Positions 22,771 through 34,589 of a stretch of DNA of 64,000 nucleotides are shown here, piece by piece (within the stretch, counting starts at the first letter, position 1; each line of letters starts with the position of its first letter). The stretch lies in assembly GCA_027924585.1 (NCBI GenBank), contig BSBM01001436.1, positions 868,001-932,000 of the forward strand, given 5' to 3'. The notes under the pieces are model-generated. The model searched no databases. It was not told the DNA's origin and worked only from the letters and a program-made list of their open reading frames with translations. The DNA is from Larix kaempferi. Its lineage: Eukaryota > Streptophyta > Pinopsida > Pinales > Pinaceae. The translations under genes were made by a program, and so were the position numbers.

Positions 22771-22899
22771 CCTGATCCACGGCCATAAAGTATCATCTGA
22801 TACTCATCAAACATCATCCTGATGTACACATGATCATCCTGATCATCATCACTGCAACATCCTGCTGCATGTCATCTGGAGAAGCTCGTCATCCACGAT

Positions 22900-23400
22900 C
22901 ATCCAATTATCCACCTGATACATACATAGATACATGATCCACACAATGTATCCATCAGCATACATGATCTACCTGATCATACAAAGATACATGATCCACA
23001 CAATGTATCCATCAGCATACATGATCTACCTGATCATACAAAGATACATGATCCACACAATGTATCCATCAGCATCCAACATGATGCGTTCATGCAAAAA
23101 TACATACACATGATCCATCCGATCATATCCAGCATCCAACATGATGCATATACAAAATACAGACACATGATCCAACCGATCATATCCAGCATCCAACATG
23201 ATGCATACATACATACATATAATGATCCAACTGATCATATCCAGCATCCAACATGATGCATACACAAAATACATATACATGATCCAACTGATCATATCCA
23301 GCATCCAACATGATGCATACACAAAATACATATACATGATCCAACTGATCATATCCAGCAGAAACCAGAACATCCTCCTGATGTTCATCATCCAGCGCTT
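22900..23400 (-). repeat. Tandem repeat in C 3' region, about 58-bp units
   Basis: Four to five copies of a unit holding GATCATATCCAGCATCCAAC and ATGATGCATACAC (near 23,122, 23,179, 23,236 and 23,295) follow two copies of a different 61-bp unit (CATACATGATCTACCTG at about 22,960 and 23,020). The words GATCCAACTGATC inside are near-palindromic. The repetitive minus-strand ORF across it (23,026-23,457) is a by-product of the repeats. Confidence 0.75.
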
Positions 23401-23466
23401 ACATCCATAGCCATGTGAAGGATCCCCCTTCCAACATGCTTGGAATGGCTTCAGCAAATGTGTCCA

Positions 23467-24237
23467 TCACTTCTTCCTCGAAGTGTCCTCGACCTGAAGC
23501 ACGCCAAGCTTCTCTCTGAAGTACTCGAACTTCACCCTGGCTAGTGGCTTCGTCAGCACATCTGCAATCTGCTCGTCCGTCGCAACATACAGGAGCTTCA
23601 CAGCTCCTCTCTGCACCATATCCCTGATATAGTGATATTTGATATCTATGTGTTTCGACCTGTCATGAAACACTGGGTTCTCGGACAGCTTCACACAACT
23701 CTGGTTATCACAGAAGATACCAGTAGCCTCCAACGGGAGATCAAATAACTCAGACAGTAGCTTCCGTAGCCATACTGCCTCACAACTAGCTGAACAGGCT
23801 GCAACATACTCTGCCTCAGCTGTACTCAGTGCTACGCAGGACTGCTTCCTGCTAAACCAAGAGATCACACTTGATCCCATACTGAAGCAGCATCCAGATG
23901 TGCTCTTCCTATCTGCAGCACTGCCAGCCCAATCTGAATCAACATAACCCTGTAGGTTAAACTTTTGATTTGCTTCATATTTGAGCCCATAATCCACTGT
24001 ACCCTTTAGGTACCTCAGAACATGCTTTACAGCAACCAGGTGAACACTCCTCGGATCCGTCAGAAACTGGCTTAATGTGTTCACAGCAAAGCAAATATCC
24101 GGTCTCGTGTTCGTCAGGTACATTAAGGACCCAATCATCTGACGATACATAGTGATATCAACTGGCTCAGATGAAGCATCACATAGAAGCTTCAGATTCG
24201 ATGCCATAGGTGTGGCCATATCCTTGCAGTCCATCAT
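23467..24237 (-). pseudogene. C pol end: RT C-terminus and RNase H (copia)
   Basis: An open 256-codon stretch matches the end of Ty1/copia pol. It has MDCKDMATPMASNLKLL and TRPDICFAVNTLSQF (RT connection), then RNase H with YVDSDWAGSAADRKSTSG, STAEAEYVAA, CDNQSCVKL and KHIDIKYHYIRD. It ends LGVLQVEDTSRKK. The RNase H acidic residues are all present. It is cut off from RT by a frameshift just upstream, so no full enzyme is made. Confidence 0.85.
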
Positions 24238-24898
24238 CCCGAACCTCTTCAGGATCTATACTACATACTTCCCTTGTCCAAGGAAGATTCCATATGCACT
24301 CTGCCACACCTCCATTCCAAAAACAAATAGTGCATCATCCCCAAGTTCTTCATCTCGAACTTGGAAGAAAGCTTCTGCTGCGTGTCGGCAATCATTCTAT
24401 CTTTACCTGTAACAAACAGGTTATCTGCATACAAAAGTAGTATCACTGGATTTCCTTCTTCAACCTTGTAGAAAAGGTTGGAATCTGCTTTACTCTTGGT
24501 AACGCCCAAACTGGATAGAAAGTTGTCTATCCTACCATACCAAGTTCTGCACACATATATGACTATACCATGCTGTCTTGAGATCCATCTGGTGCATCTT
24601 CTATTTCATCACTTTTATATTTCGTAATGTTGCCATCTGCAACGTGCTTGATCTGATAGTTCCATTTGGAAGTCATAGCAAACTTTCCTTCATGTCTTGG
24701 GATTACATCCCAATCATCATTCTTCATGATCGACGGATCAAGGCATTTCATTTCTTCATCCCAGATCCTAGGAACTTCAATATCTTCAATATCTTCAATA
24801 TCTTCAATAGATATCTTTGTTGCTGGAACAAAATGTTGTAGTTCTTCTTTTGTAGGAGATGGCATACGATCTTTCCTACACAACAAGTTAAATTGCAT
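24238..24898 (-). pseudogene. C pol: internally deleted RT remnant
   Basis: Two minus-strand pieces remain. The upstream piece (24,563-24,898) holds a pre-RT segment with a (GAT ATT GAA)-type microsatellite encoding EDIEDIEDIE, and the very start of RT (TSKWNYQIKHVADG). It then jumps across a large deletion to the second piece (24,261-24,554, RTWYGRIDNFLSSLG). The catalytic YVDD box reads YADN, so the second aspartate is lost. Confidence 0.8.
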
Positions 24899-27800
24899 GA
24901 TTAGAAAACATCTTATAGTTTTCAGAACAAATTCTTACACATAAAGAAATATGCCATACAGTCATGCAATTATCTTAGCCAATGCTTCAATACAACATTT
25001 ATCCATATTCCGTAACTTTCTAGATGCCTTCCAATCTCTACCAGAACATTGTTAAGAGTGTGCACAACTCCCAACATGTCAGCAAAGAGGTTTCATTCTA
25101 GATAAGTAGCAATGGAATGTTGTACAGTGCCATAGGCTACTTACCCATTCATATTAGTAGTATACTGTTCATCAATGCAATTATTCTAATATGCATAATA
25201 CACAACCTAATTCTAGGAACATCAGTATATACATTATTGAACAATTTTATTTAAACAAACAAATATGCAAGAAATGATGATTAAAATACTTATCTTTCTT
25301 TGTTCGTTGGGTGGACTCCCTCTGAGTCTTTGCTTCCTTGTAGGAGCTGCTGGAGTCCTAATCTGAGGTAGCTTCTTCTACACCTTTCTGTTGTGAAATG
25401 TAGAGAGATGATCAACTCCCTCTGAATATCTGCATCCTTGCAGAGACTACTGAAGTGTGCTCCTTTGCTTTCTTGCAGGAACAACTAGAGTGTGCTCCCT
25501 CTTGATCTTTGCTTTCTGAATTACCTGTTCTAGAACTCATATTCATCCTTGGTCCCTATGCATGCTTATTAGTATCATGAATTTGTTATCCTTGTGATCT
25601 CATATAAAATCATACATTCATTAGTATACTATTAAAACACAATAATCTCAAGCATGTATAGTCATGATCATTTCAAACAGAAATAATAAGCATTAGCATT
25701 CAAGAATTCTTATGGTTAGTCAAATCATAAGAAACATAACATGACTAAACCTATAATTACTCAATCCTATGACTCTTCAGGTTAGTTGAATCATCAATCA
25801 AGATAAGAGATATAAAATGCATAAAACCTGTGATTATTCAAACCTATACCATCATGATTCTTCTGGTTAGTCATATCATCAATTATGGTAAGAAACATAA
25901 TATGCATACAATCATGATTATTCAAACCTATGACTTCATGAACAATCATTATCAACAACGCGATAGTATAAGATCCTAACCCAAGGTAGGAATCTAGCTT
26001 GATATAGGAAAAACATACCTGGATTAACATGTTAGCTAGTTATGTCTAACATACCCGTATAATGTCTTTTGGTTCTCTTCAGTGACTTGTGCTAGTAACC
26101 TGCATGTCTCATAAGTTAACCATTATAAAACCAAGTTATACATACCTCATGAATGGATCTTGTATGAGATCCATGACAATGGATGAATCTTTGTCCTCAT
26201 GTTATCATGATCATATGTTCTTGGACCAGAACATGATCTGTCTTTCTTGGTGTACCTTTCATGTTAGTAGACAACATAAACCTCATACAACACCATAATG
26301 CATTAGTACAATCATAAGTGTCAACACCCTAACCAATGAATATCTTCTATCATGCATTCATAATTTTGTTAAGGTGATACAACAAATCAAAAATCAAAAT
26401 TGTACTAACCATAATAACATGAAGACAAATATACCATAAACTTAATAATGGACAAATATCGAAACATACCTTGATGAGTCATACCTGTCGAGATCGCTTG
26501 TAATCTTCTTATGTAAGGCCTTATCCTCATCTCCCTCTGAGACAGGAACTTCTTTCACTTATGCAGGTGATCAATCCATCTTCTTCTAGGATTAACCCAA
26601 TCCACTTGATTTGCAAGAAATGGACCTTGAGCTGGATATGGGTTTTTCAGAGAAACCCAAAAATTCAAACTTTGAATTTCAACCTTCCGATAGGATAGGA
26701 ATATGCGCCTTGATGAACTGATCAAACTGGTATATTCAGAATTTGAAAACTGCAAAGTTTCACTCCTCAATTTTGCCTTTGAAACTTCCGGATTCACTGG
26801 ACGTGACCCTGAACTGGGGTTTGATGAAGCCCACTCTTTTGTCCCATCAAAATTTTTGATCCAAATCTCTAAGCTTCTATTTTTCTGAGGAGCTTCCAGC
26901 CGTGGTCACAGATTTCAAAAATTCCCATTTTTACAGAAGCCCTAATTTTCCACTTTTCTGATCAAAGTCCCGAACTAGGGTCTAATCAAGCCCGGCCTTC
27001 TGCCCAACCAAAAATTCTGATCTTGGTCTCTAAATTTCTATTTTGATGAGTAGCATCCAGCCGTGGTCTTCGATTACAAAAATTCCAACTTTCTCCAAAG
27101 CCCTAAATTCCGGAGGCCATGAATGAAGGTACCAAAAAATAATTCTGTTTTGACAGAAATATGTACCTGATTGTTTCTGGTGTAACTCCAAAATTTTTGA
27201 TCCACAGGGTCTGAAAAAGTTTCCTGAGATATCCTGACCTGTTATCTTTCCATCCTGATAGGTCTGACCTCAATTGGATTCTCTGAGAGAGAGTTATGCC
27301 AAATGTCGCAACGTGACCTGTTTTGGGATAAAACATGAGAGCAAACTTGTACGGCGTGCCACGTGTCACTGTTTTAACTTCGGCCTCTAAAAACGTTTTC
27401 TGAGATAGCTCGGCCTGTTACCTTTCCATCCTGACAGGTCTTACCTCAATTGGACTCTCTGAGAGAGATTTATGCCAAATGTCGCAACGTGACCTGTTTT
27501 GGGATAAAACAGGAGAGCGAACTTGTACAGTGTGCCACGTGTCACTGTTTTAACTTCGGCCTCTGAAAAAGTTTTCTGAGATATTTCAGACTGTGTACTA
27601 CCTGTCAATTTTTACTAAATTTCATTTGGAGCTTCCTATCCCAAGATATGATCTTTTTCCCAAGGTAACCTGATTTTGACTCAGATCTGGAAGAGGCCGA
27701 AACCCTATATTGTACAGATCATAGATCACAAAGTACAACGAATTAGAGGTTGTCCTTTGGACACAAGATACCTGGAGATATTAGCTTCGACCTGTAACAA

Positions 27801-27934
27801 TTTCAGATCCGAAAACGTCGCCAAAACGGATTTATAGCGAAAGTGCTACGATGACTGGTTTTTGCTATATCAAGCCCTAGCATCGTAAGTGCAACAAGTG
27901 TCATACATGCCATATCATGCCTTCTTTCAGGCTA
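24899..27934 (-). other. C leader and remnant internal region without gag
   Basis: These 3 kb should hold gag, protease and integrase but show no such domains. Around 25,290-25,550 a short Gln/Glu/Ser-rich phrase repeats (minus strand). At 27,235-27,590 a segment of about 180 bp is tandemly duplicated (core CCAAATGTCGCAACGTGACC). A second pair of similar blocks lies at 26,860-26,960 and 27,000-27,100 (CATCCAGCCGTGGTC). The final part before the primer site resembles a retroelement leader. Confidence 0.6.
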
Positions 27935-27946
27935 GCTCTGATACCA
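27935..27946 (-). promoter_or_regulatory. C primer-binding site, initiator tRNA-Met type
   Basis: The minus strand reads TGGTATCAGAGC directly after the 5' LTR. This is the standard plant copia primer site complementary to the 3' end of tRNA-iMet, and it fixes the element's orientation. Confidence 0.9.
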
Positions 27947-28596
27947 TGTTAAATTTTCAGAATTTACTTCAATATGATCTAGGATCTTAACTGAGAGAAC
28001 AACATGTACAGCATATCTACAACATATCAATCATGGAGACAATAATGCAAGCACACAAGAGACACAAAGATTTACTTGGGGAAAACCATAAAGGTGAAAA
28101 ACCCCAATAACTTCCTCAGAGATAGATAGAGCAATGATACAACCAACCAAGAGAGATAGCCATAACCTAGCAGCAGATCCTCCTCCTCCATAAGTGCGCC
28201 TCTCCTCCTTGAGAGCATGTGTGAGAAGTGAGTGTGTAAATAGAGTGCCTCCCGCACTCTATTTATACTTGACTTGACTTGCCTTTTTACCTAACTCATG
28301 TCGGCTCGAACTTAACCACATAACATAATGCTGAGTGGGCCGACCCCCAATAGGGTGGTCTAATAACCCTTTGACCCACATGGCCGACCCCCAATAGGGT
28401 GGTCTAATAACCCTTTGACCCACATGACTTATACAGGGCCGACCCCAAACAAGGTGGTCTAATAACCCATCAAGTATAAGTTACGACACTTACAATATAA
28501 ATGACGACACTTCCTTATAGAGGAATAATACCATCTCTATAGGAATACAATATACATATATGTGAAATACATTCTGAAGTTACATATACATCAACA
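27947..28596 (-). repeat. C 5' LTR (650 bp)
   Basis: It has the same termini as the 3' copy and is followed by the primer-binding site on the minus strand. The start TGTTGATGTATATGTAACTT is shared with the A LTR at 44,050, so C and A belong to related families. Confidence 0.9.
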
Positions 28597-28601
28597 GAGA
28601 A

Positions 28602-30839
28602 GAGGGTTGGGGATTGGTTTTTGCTTAAACATGGGACCATGATCAGGGTTTATGGTTTCTCCCACGCATGCTATGTGCTACCTGCCTCCCTAACCCCCAG
28701 AGTGCTCACTTTGGAATTTATAAGGCAAAAGCTAAAGGTATAATGTGAGCACTTCTTGGATGACAAGAAGTTATCTGACATCAATTTCCCATGGGCACTG
28801 GGTTCTTTCATTGTAAAAAACAAGGCATCCCTCCCAAGTATTGAATGAATGATGGGTGACATGGGATTCCCATCGAAGGAAACAATGAATTATGATCCCC
28901 ACCATATAATTTCAGAGAGGAGGAAAGAAACTAATAGGAAAGGGTATGAGCATTTTGAGCTTGCAGGCCTAGCTGAAAGGGAAAATTGGTTAGAATATAT
29001 TGAAAAAGGTCAGATGGAAGTGGACCCACCAGGAGACTCCTCCTCTGTGCAATTCCTATTTCAAAGAAGCGCATCATCAGTGCCGGGTTCGCCCAGTCAA
29101 ACTCCAACAGTATTAGCAGCCATACCCATTACCATTGTTTCAGGAAAATCCAGCAAGCCCGAAGGTGGTGACCCTATGGATGTGGATAGTAATGCAGAAA
29201 GAGCCTCAAAGAGGAAAAAGGTGGAAGAGACTGGGTAGCAATTAGTGATAGTGAAAGCAGGGCAGCCCAAGAAAAAGCAGGTCAGATTTATGGTGCCATC
29301 TTTTTAGGTTAAGAAGGATGTGTTTAACAAAATACCCACTGGACTTACAATACCAAGCATGAGCAGGGCCGAGTTGTTGGAGGAATATGAAGAGAGCCTA
29401 GACAACATATCAGAAGAAGCTAAATTGTATGATGATGTGATGAAAATCTCCAAGAAGGATGTGGCCTTGGTGGCGAGCAGAAACCTTGCCCAGAATACCT
29501 TAAGCCTTGCCTTAGCCACAAGGAACAAGGCCACGGAGTTGAAAGTGAAGCTAGAGGACATTCCAGTACTTGATGTAATCAATTTGCATAAAGAGACAGG
29601 TGAAGTCATCTACAACAAGTTGTTGAAGTATGCCCTAGAGCTTTCAAAGGTGCAGGCCAACAAAACCAAAGTGCAGAAGCAGTTGGGATTGAAAATGGTG
29701 GAGAACAAGAGCCTGAAAGCACAAGTGAAAAAGTTCCAAGCTTCACTATTGTCCACTAAAACCCAAGAGGACAAGAGGGATAGCATTTAGAACCTACTAG
29801 ATGAAAAATAACAGGAAATCTTGTCACTAAAGAAGAAATTGAAGATTCGGCCAGCTGCCCAACTGGTGAATACACTTGATATTGCAGAACTAGAAGAAGA
29901 AAAAGAAGAGCTGCAAGGTAAGTTGACTGATTGCAAAGCCAAGCTATTAGAGTTTGAAGAAAGGGAGAAAAGTGGCAAGAAGATATGAAATTGATAATGG
30001 ACAGTGAGGAAGCCTTAAAGGTTAAGGTTGAGGAGCTTGAGAAGAAGTTGAAAGAGAAAGAGCAAGAGATAGAAGCCATGACCACATCCTCAATTGAATC
30101 TGGTGACTTTACCATTATAGGGAAAATAGCCAAGGCTAGTTTGGATGATACAGAAGTAATCAGACTGAAGAAGCAGAATGCCAACCTAAGGACCCTGAAG
30201 GACACTGTAGAAAAGGATAACGAGGCTTGGGAAACTAAGTACGAGGCAATGCAGGATGATTATGACAAGTTGAAGCAGCAGGTTATAGGGCAAGGTGCAT
30301 TACAGGAAGCAAAGAGGATCATCTGGGATGATATTGTTGCACAGGAAGGGGAGATGAGGCTATATTTGGACTTCATGATGGATAAGGATGCTGTAATCAA
30401 GCTGGAAAGGTCAGTTGTCACAGTGGCCAATGAGAAGCTAAACAAGAAACCTATGGATTATGCCCAGAATGCAATAGAGTTCTTAAATGGTATGTCTGAA
30501 GAGCGGGTTCAAGAATCCAATATAAAGGATAGAGTAACCACTATCATCTGCACAAAAAAGGTAATTCATAAGCACCATCAAGTGAGAATTATCCATGAAG
30601 GAATAGACATCCTGGCTGGCCAGGTGAAACTTTTTAGAGAAGTATTTAATCTTGTGTTTAAGAAAGGTCTTCCCATGTTTTGGGAAGAAGATGGTACAAT
30701 TAGAACAAAGGAGGGGTATCAAATCAAGCTTTGGGAATGCAGGTTGGACGAGGGGTTTCGCAGAAATGGAGCAACCTCTGATAGGCAAGATGGTAGTGGA
30801 CAGATTGACATAGGACTTCGAGCTAGCTTCGATCTTTAA
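28602..30839 (+). pseudogene. LTR-encoded coiled-coil protein, 5' LTR copy, C-terminal part
   Basis: The reading resumes after C. Open blocks are 28,849-29,238 (containing PMDVDSNAERASKRKK, an acidic-basic nuclear-signal-like stretch), 29,320-29,790 and 29,985-30,839. The last two are rich in Glu, Lys and Leu with heptad-like spacing, typical of long coiled coils. Stops separate the blocks (for example at 29,236 and 29,788), with a one-base shift near 29,970. This copy shows the C-terminal 90 or so residues that the 3' LTR copy has lost. It contains no protease, RT or nuclease motif. Confidence 0.7.
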
Positions 30840-31908
30840 AGTGGATCGTACACTCCTCGAGGGATATTCATACAGATAGCACACCAAAATGAGGGTACTG
30901 CTCAAGTAGATTGCCATGTTAGATTTGTCGGTAGCTAAGCAGTGGAAAATCATTGAAAAATATGGAAAGGAAAAACTGAAGCTGAGTGCATGAAGAGTTG
31001 AGGATAGTAGAAGCAGCCAGCTGGAGGAGCAGTTACCAAAGCAATTTTCTCTTTTTGTTTGAGTCTGTTGTCATTTGGTAAAAATTATCCGTAAATTTGT
31101 AAAAGACAATTGAGCCAGTTTGGCCAACTTCGTCATTTTGTTGTAGTGGAAAACCTGTTGCATAGGTGTCACTGGTTTTTTAACCATTTTCTGTTAGGAC
31201 AAGTCAAGCCTGAGGTTCAGAAGATCTATATAAACAATGTAAAAGGATGCCAAAGGGTTGAAAATTTTGGGGAACCCGTGTATTTCTCTGTGTTGAGTAT
31301 TTTTTACTGTTTCAATAAAATTTGGTAGAGCAGTACAGGAATTTTCTCTCAGGGATTCATGTGTTATCGGTCTTGCAGTCTATTTATTCCTTTCCTTGTG
31401 TCAATGATTTCTTTCTCTGTTTAATCCATATTGTCATGTTGTTCATGCTTGGATAAGTGTAGTATCAGAATAGAATTCATAGTTATTATGCTCTGTTCTT
31501 TTCATTCCAAGCATTCATAACCAGTTTATACTAAAATTGATATAGAATTCATAACCATATTCTCTATATTGATGGATTGTTTATCTTTTTCTTCTAAATC
31601 ATCAAACTAAAAGCACTTTGACTATGAGCTGGTGGCTTCCTTGCCTCTGAGTGAGTTTGTTTTCCAAGCATTGTCATGATATTCATTTTTTGTTTGTATT
31701 GACTCCACTACCCAATGGATACCTGTTTTGTTTTCAACCAAACAACAATCTAATCTTAGTTTTAATCATTTATCTGGCCCTGTTAAAACATATATGTGAG
31801 AGATCCCTCTCTGGAGGATAAGAATCCAGCTTATCCCTCCTCAAGTGGTTTTGTAGTTACCCCATTTTGGCTTCTCTGCAACCCTAAGGTATGATTTGGA
31901 TTCTAACA
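30840..31908 (+). other. End of G 5' LTR: 3' UTR and U5-like segment
   Basis: No further ORF of note. An AATAAA lies at 31,314-31,319 within TTTCAATAAAATTTGG, about 475 bp past the stop of the LTR gene; a T-rich stretch follows. The last 570 bp would be U5. The segment ends in CTAACA and then the primer-binding-like site. Confidence 0.55.
31314..31319 (+). terminator. Poly(A) signal AATAAA in G LTR
   Basis: A canonical AATAAA lies downstream of the LTR gene. It could end a short LTR-internal mRNA. In the 3' LTR it would also end the genomic RNA, but that part is missing here. Confidence 0.5.
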
Positions 31909-31910
31909 TA

Positions 31911-31931
31911 TTGGTGCTGTTACCAGGGAGC
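31911..31931 (+). promoter_or_regulatory. G primer-binding-like site
   Basis: TTGGTGCTGTTACCAGGGAG follows the LTR end by two bases. It looks like the plant gypsy primer site TGGCGCCGTTGCCGGGGA with C-to-T type changes, which would suit an old methylated copy. It supports placing the LTR end at 31,908. Confidence 0.6.
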
Positions 31932-32188
31932 AAGTGTTGCATCATCCCTAGGAGAATGATAAAGAATTCCTGTTTTCAGAGAAAGAAGAAATTTATGTGG
32001 GAAAATGGAGGTTTCCGAATTTAATAAGGTTGTGCATTTTCCTTCGCGACTCCACTCATCGGGATTTTTGTTCAAAGGAGACTCCACTGGGAAGAGTTGA
32101 CAAGCCCAAGTCCATTTCTAAAGAAATCTCATAAGGCATCCTGGCCCTTAGAAAGATCCACACAAGAGGTAACCCTATCTCTGAGATT

Positions 32189-33513
32189 TTGCTAGACATG
32201 GAAAATACAGAAGTCTTGCTTAGGCATAGAAATAAAAAGGATAAAACTAGCCTTTCTGATATTGAAGGATCTGTGTCTAAAGAAGAGTCATCTAATTTTC
32301 ATGAATTGAATTTAGAAGTAAATATTGGAAGACCATTGTTAAAATCTAAATCAGAGTTAGATCTAAATTTAGCTAAATAAATTATGAATGACCTTGATTC
32401 ATATCTATTAGATCCTGTGTGGTATAGTTTGCAAAATATTGCTAAAGCTGAAAGAGCTAAGACTCATTCCCAGACCCTTCAGCCTCATATCACTATCCAT
32501 AATCCTCCTCAGAATAATCCTCCTATAGCTCAGAATCCACCCAGACCAATGGCAACCAGGTTTTCCCCCTTAGATGTACCAGTTGTTTTACATGCCCTCC
32601 CTCAAAACTATTCCCAAAGGATTACCTTATACAATGGAGATGGGGATTTATCAGCAAGGCAACATGTAGATAGGTTTGAGTACTTTATTGATTTGGAAGA
32701 AGTAGGCTATGATGATGCTAAGATGAGGCTATTTGCTCAAAGCTTGTCTGGAGAAGGTAAGAGGTGGTTTAGAGATTTACTAGATGCCTCTATCCCTGAC
32801 TTTGCAGCCTTCAAGGCACTATTCTTAGAGAGGTGGGAGGAAGTAAAGAGTCCATCACAAATCTTGTCCCAATATAACCACCTAAAGAAAGGGAACTTTG
32901 AGTCTGTGCATGAGTTCTCTAGTAGATTCATGACGATGTACAATTCAATTCCAGTTGATATCAAACCCCTCATTAGTGCTGCTAAGCTACATTATGCAGA
33001 TGCTTTTGAGGGGCATTTCTCATGTATGCTAAGGGAGAGAAAGTCACCCAGATTATCAGCTATGTTTAAGGATTCCCTTGATGTAGAAGCAAACATGATG
33101 GCTTCAGGAAAATTGAAGGGGAAAATAGAAGTAGAAAAGAAGAAAATAGGAATCCATACCTCTACTTCCACTTCTTCCTCTACCAATGATGTGAAGTTTG
33201 AAATGATGATGAAAACCATGGAAAAAATGATGGATATGCTAGCCCTGGATAACAAGCCTCCAAATAGAGAACAGCCCGAGTGAGGAATCCTAACTTTAGG
33301 AGGCCATTCTATCAGAGAAATCAAAGGAACCCTGATGACCTGCAGATAAGGCCCCGTTTCCATGAAAATATGGTGGATGAAGAAGGACAAGAAGACCCAG
33401 TTGGTGATCAGATTCATCACATTGATAGCCTCGACCATGAGATATATATGACTGAAAGGGAGCATGATTTCTTCACCAAAGGAGGTTCTAGTTCCATTCC
33501 AGAGTTGGACTGA
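32189..33513 (+). pseudogene. G gag (Ty3/gypsy)
   Basis: A leader peptide (32,189-32,380) ends in a stop but stays in frame with the main gag piece (32,384-33,283). The capsid-type domain is clear: ITLYNGDGDLSARQHVDRFE, GEGKRWFRDLLDASIPDF, FKALFLERW and FESVHEFSSRFMTMYNSIP. The C-terminal part (33,280-33,513) continues one frame over. No Cys-His zinc knuckle is visible. It would form the particle; this copy is broken by one stop and one shift. Confidence 0.8.
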
Positions 33514-34589
33514 GAGCAGTATCAAATGGGCTGCCAGAATGCAGTAGATGACTTTCAAAGAAAGCTGTAGCTAAGGAATAGGGAGGTGACTATAAACAAA
33601 GGAAAGTGTAGTCAGAACTAGTATTCTAGTGCTCAACAAAACATTGATAAACAGAAGGAAAAATAATAGGATTTTGCTGCACAAAGGGGCCTAGAGAAGC
33701 CAAAAGAAAAACAACAGGAATTTGCTGCACACCATAATTTAGAAAATAAAGAATAACAGTCCAAGGAGACTAGACAGTCAGAACCTATTGACATTGGTAA
33801 AACAGTTTCATCCTTCAGTTTGAAGTCTAAGCTTTCAAAGGTAAATATATCAATCCCTTTTAATGAGTTGTTAAAGAACAATGGATATAGGGATTAGATC
33901 ACCAAAACGGTTAGTGGCCAAGGTGACTGTCAGCAAGATATTTTAGAAGTGACAGATGATGCTCCTACAATTGTTTTTGGGCCCAATATTGAAGAGGAAG
34001 ATGATGAGGATGTTCCCCCATTCTATTGGAGTTTGAATGTTCATGACATGATTTTGCACAATGCACTAATATCTTCTGGTGCCTCTCACAACTTGATGCC
34101 CAAAACAGTGGTGGACGAGCTGGGTTTAGAAGTTACTAGGCCCTACAAATATCTGTACTCCTTCGACTCCAGGAAGATCAAATGTCTGGGGTTGATAAAG
34201 GACATGGTCATAACACTGACCCAAATTCCTTCCAAAAGCATTCTAATGGACATAGTGGTGGATGACATGCCTGCAAAGTTTGGTATGCTATTGTCCAGGT
34301 CTTGGGCATCAAAGCTGAGAGGGAATATGTAGCTAGACTGGTCATATGCCACCATCCCTCTATTTGGAGGAAACAAGAGACTATACATAGAGAAGAGATT
34401 GTCTTATATGGTCAGCAGCCCAGACAAACCTGAGAACCATCCCATATATGCTATTGATACAGACTTAGGATCCACCATATTCTTTAATGATGGACCCCGA
34501 ATTGATCCTAAGGTTCCTATACACTTGGAAGTGGAGGAAGAAAAGGAGTTTGCAGCAAGGCAGGAGGCCTTGAAAGGAAGCAAAATGAA
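33514..34589 (+). pseudogene. G aspartic protease region, catalytic residue lost
   Basis: A Gln-rich linker with several stops (33,514-33,948) precedes a retropepsin-like domain at 33,949-34,332. Its active-site segment reads ALISSGASHNLMP, where family members have D-S-G, so the catalytic aspartate is serine. KCLGLIKDMVITLTQIP and KFGMLLSRSWASKLRG are further family-like segments. A stop follows at 34,330 and the frame is open again at 34,399-34,626. Confidence 0.75.

Larger units (their letters stand above)
21243..28596 (-). mobile_element. C: young non-autonomous Ty1/copia element
   Basis: Two 650-bp LTRs (21,243-21,892 and 27,947-28,596) flank an internal region with only the end of pol on the minus strand. 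The TSD is GAGAA (21,238-21,242 and 28,597-28,601). The uninterrupted target can be read in the G 3' LTR near 40,312. I count only about three differences between the LTRs, so insertion is recent. Gag, protease, integrase and most of RT are absent, and the RT catalytic motif is mutated. It must have moved using proteins from another element. Its LTR is related to that of A (44,050). Confidence 0.9.
19336..31908 (+). repeat. G 5' LTR (about 5.2 kb without insertion C)
   Basis: It starts TGTTAGCACC and ends GGATTCTAACA, giving perfect 6-bp inverted ends (TGTTAG/CTAACA). A primer-binding-like site follows two bases later. The first 3.9 kb (excluding C) repeats at 38,415-42,291 downstream of pol in the same orientation, as an LTR must. 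Inside lie a TATA box (20,136), a coiled-coil protein gene (20,306-30,839) and an AATAAA (31,314). The TATA box, ORF and poly(A) signal therefore form a complete transcription unit within one LTR. Confidence 0.75.

Noticed and set aside
22140-23400. Regularly spaced repeats resembling a CRISPR array
   Set aside because: The units are contiguous tandem repeats without unique spacers, inside a plant retroelement.
23026-23457. 143-codon minus ORF with repeated MISWIMYMYFVYAS-like segments
   Set aside because: It is a by-product of the 58-bp tandem repeat and has no start context or family.
27935-27946. tRNA gene fragment suggested by the tRNA-Met-like word
   Set aside because: Only the 12-nt primer site is present, directly inside an LTR; no cloverleaf is encoded.
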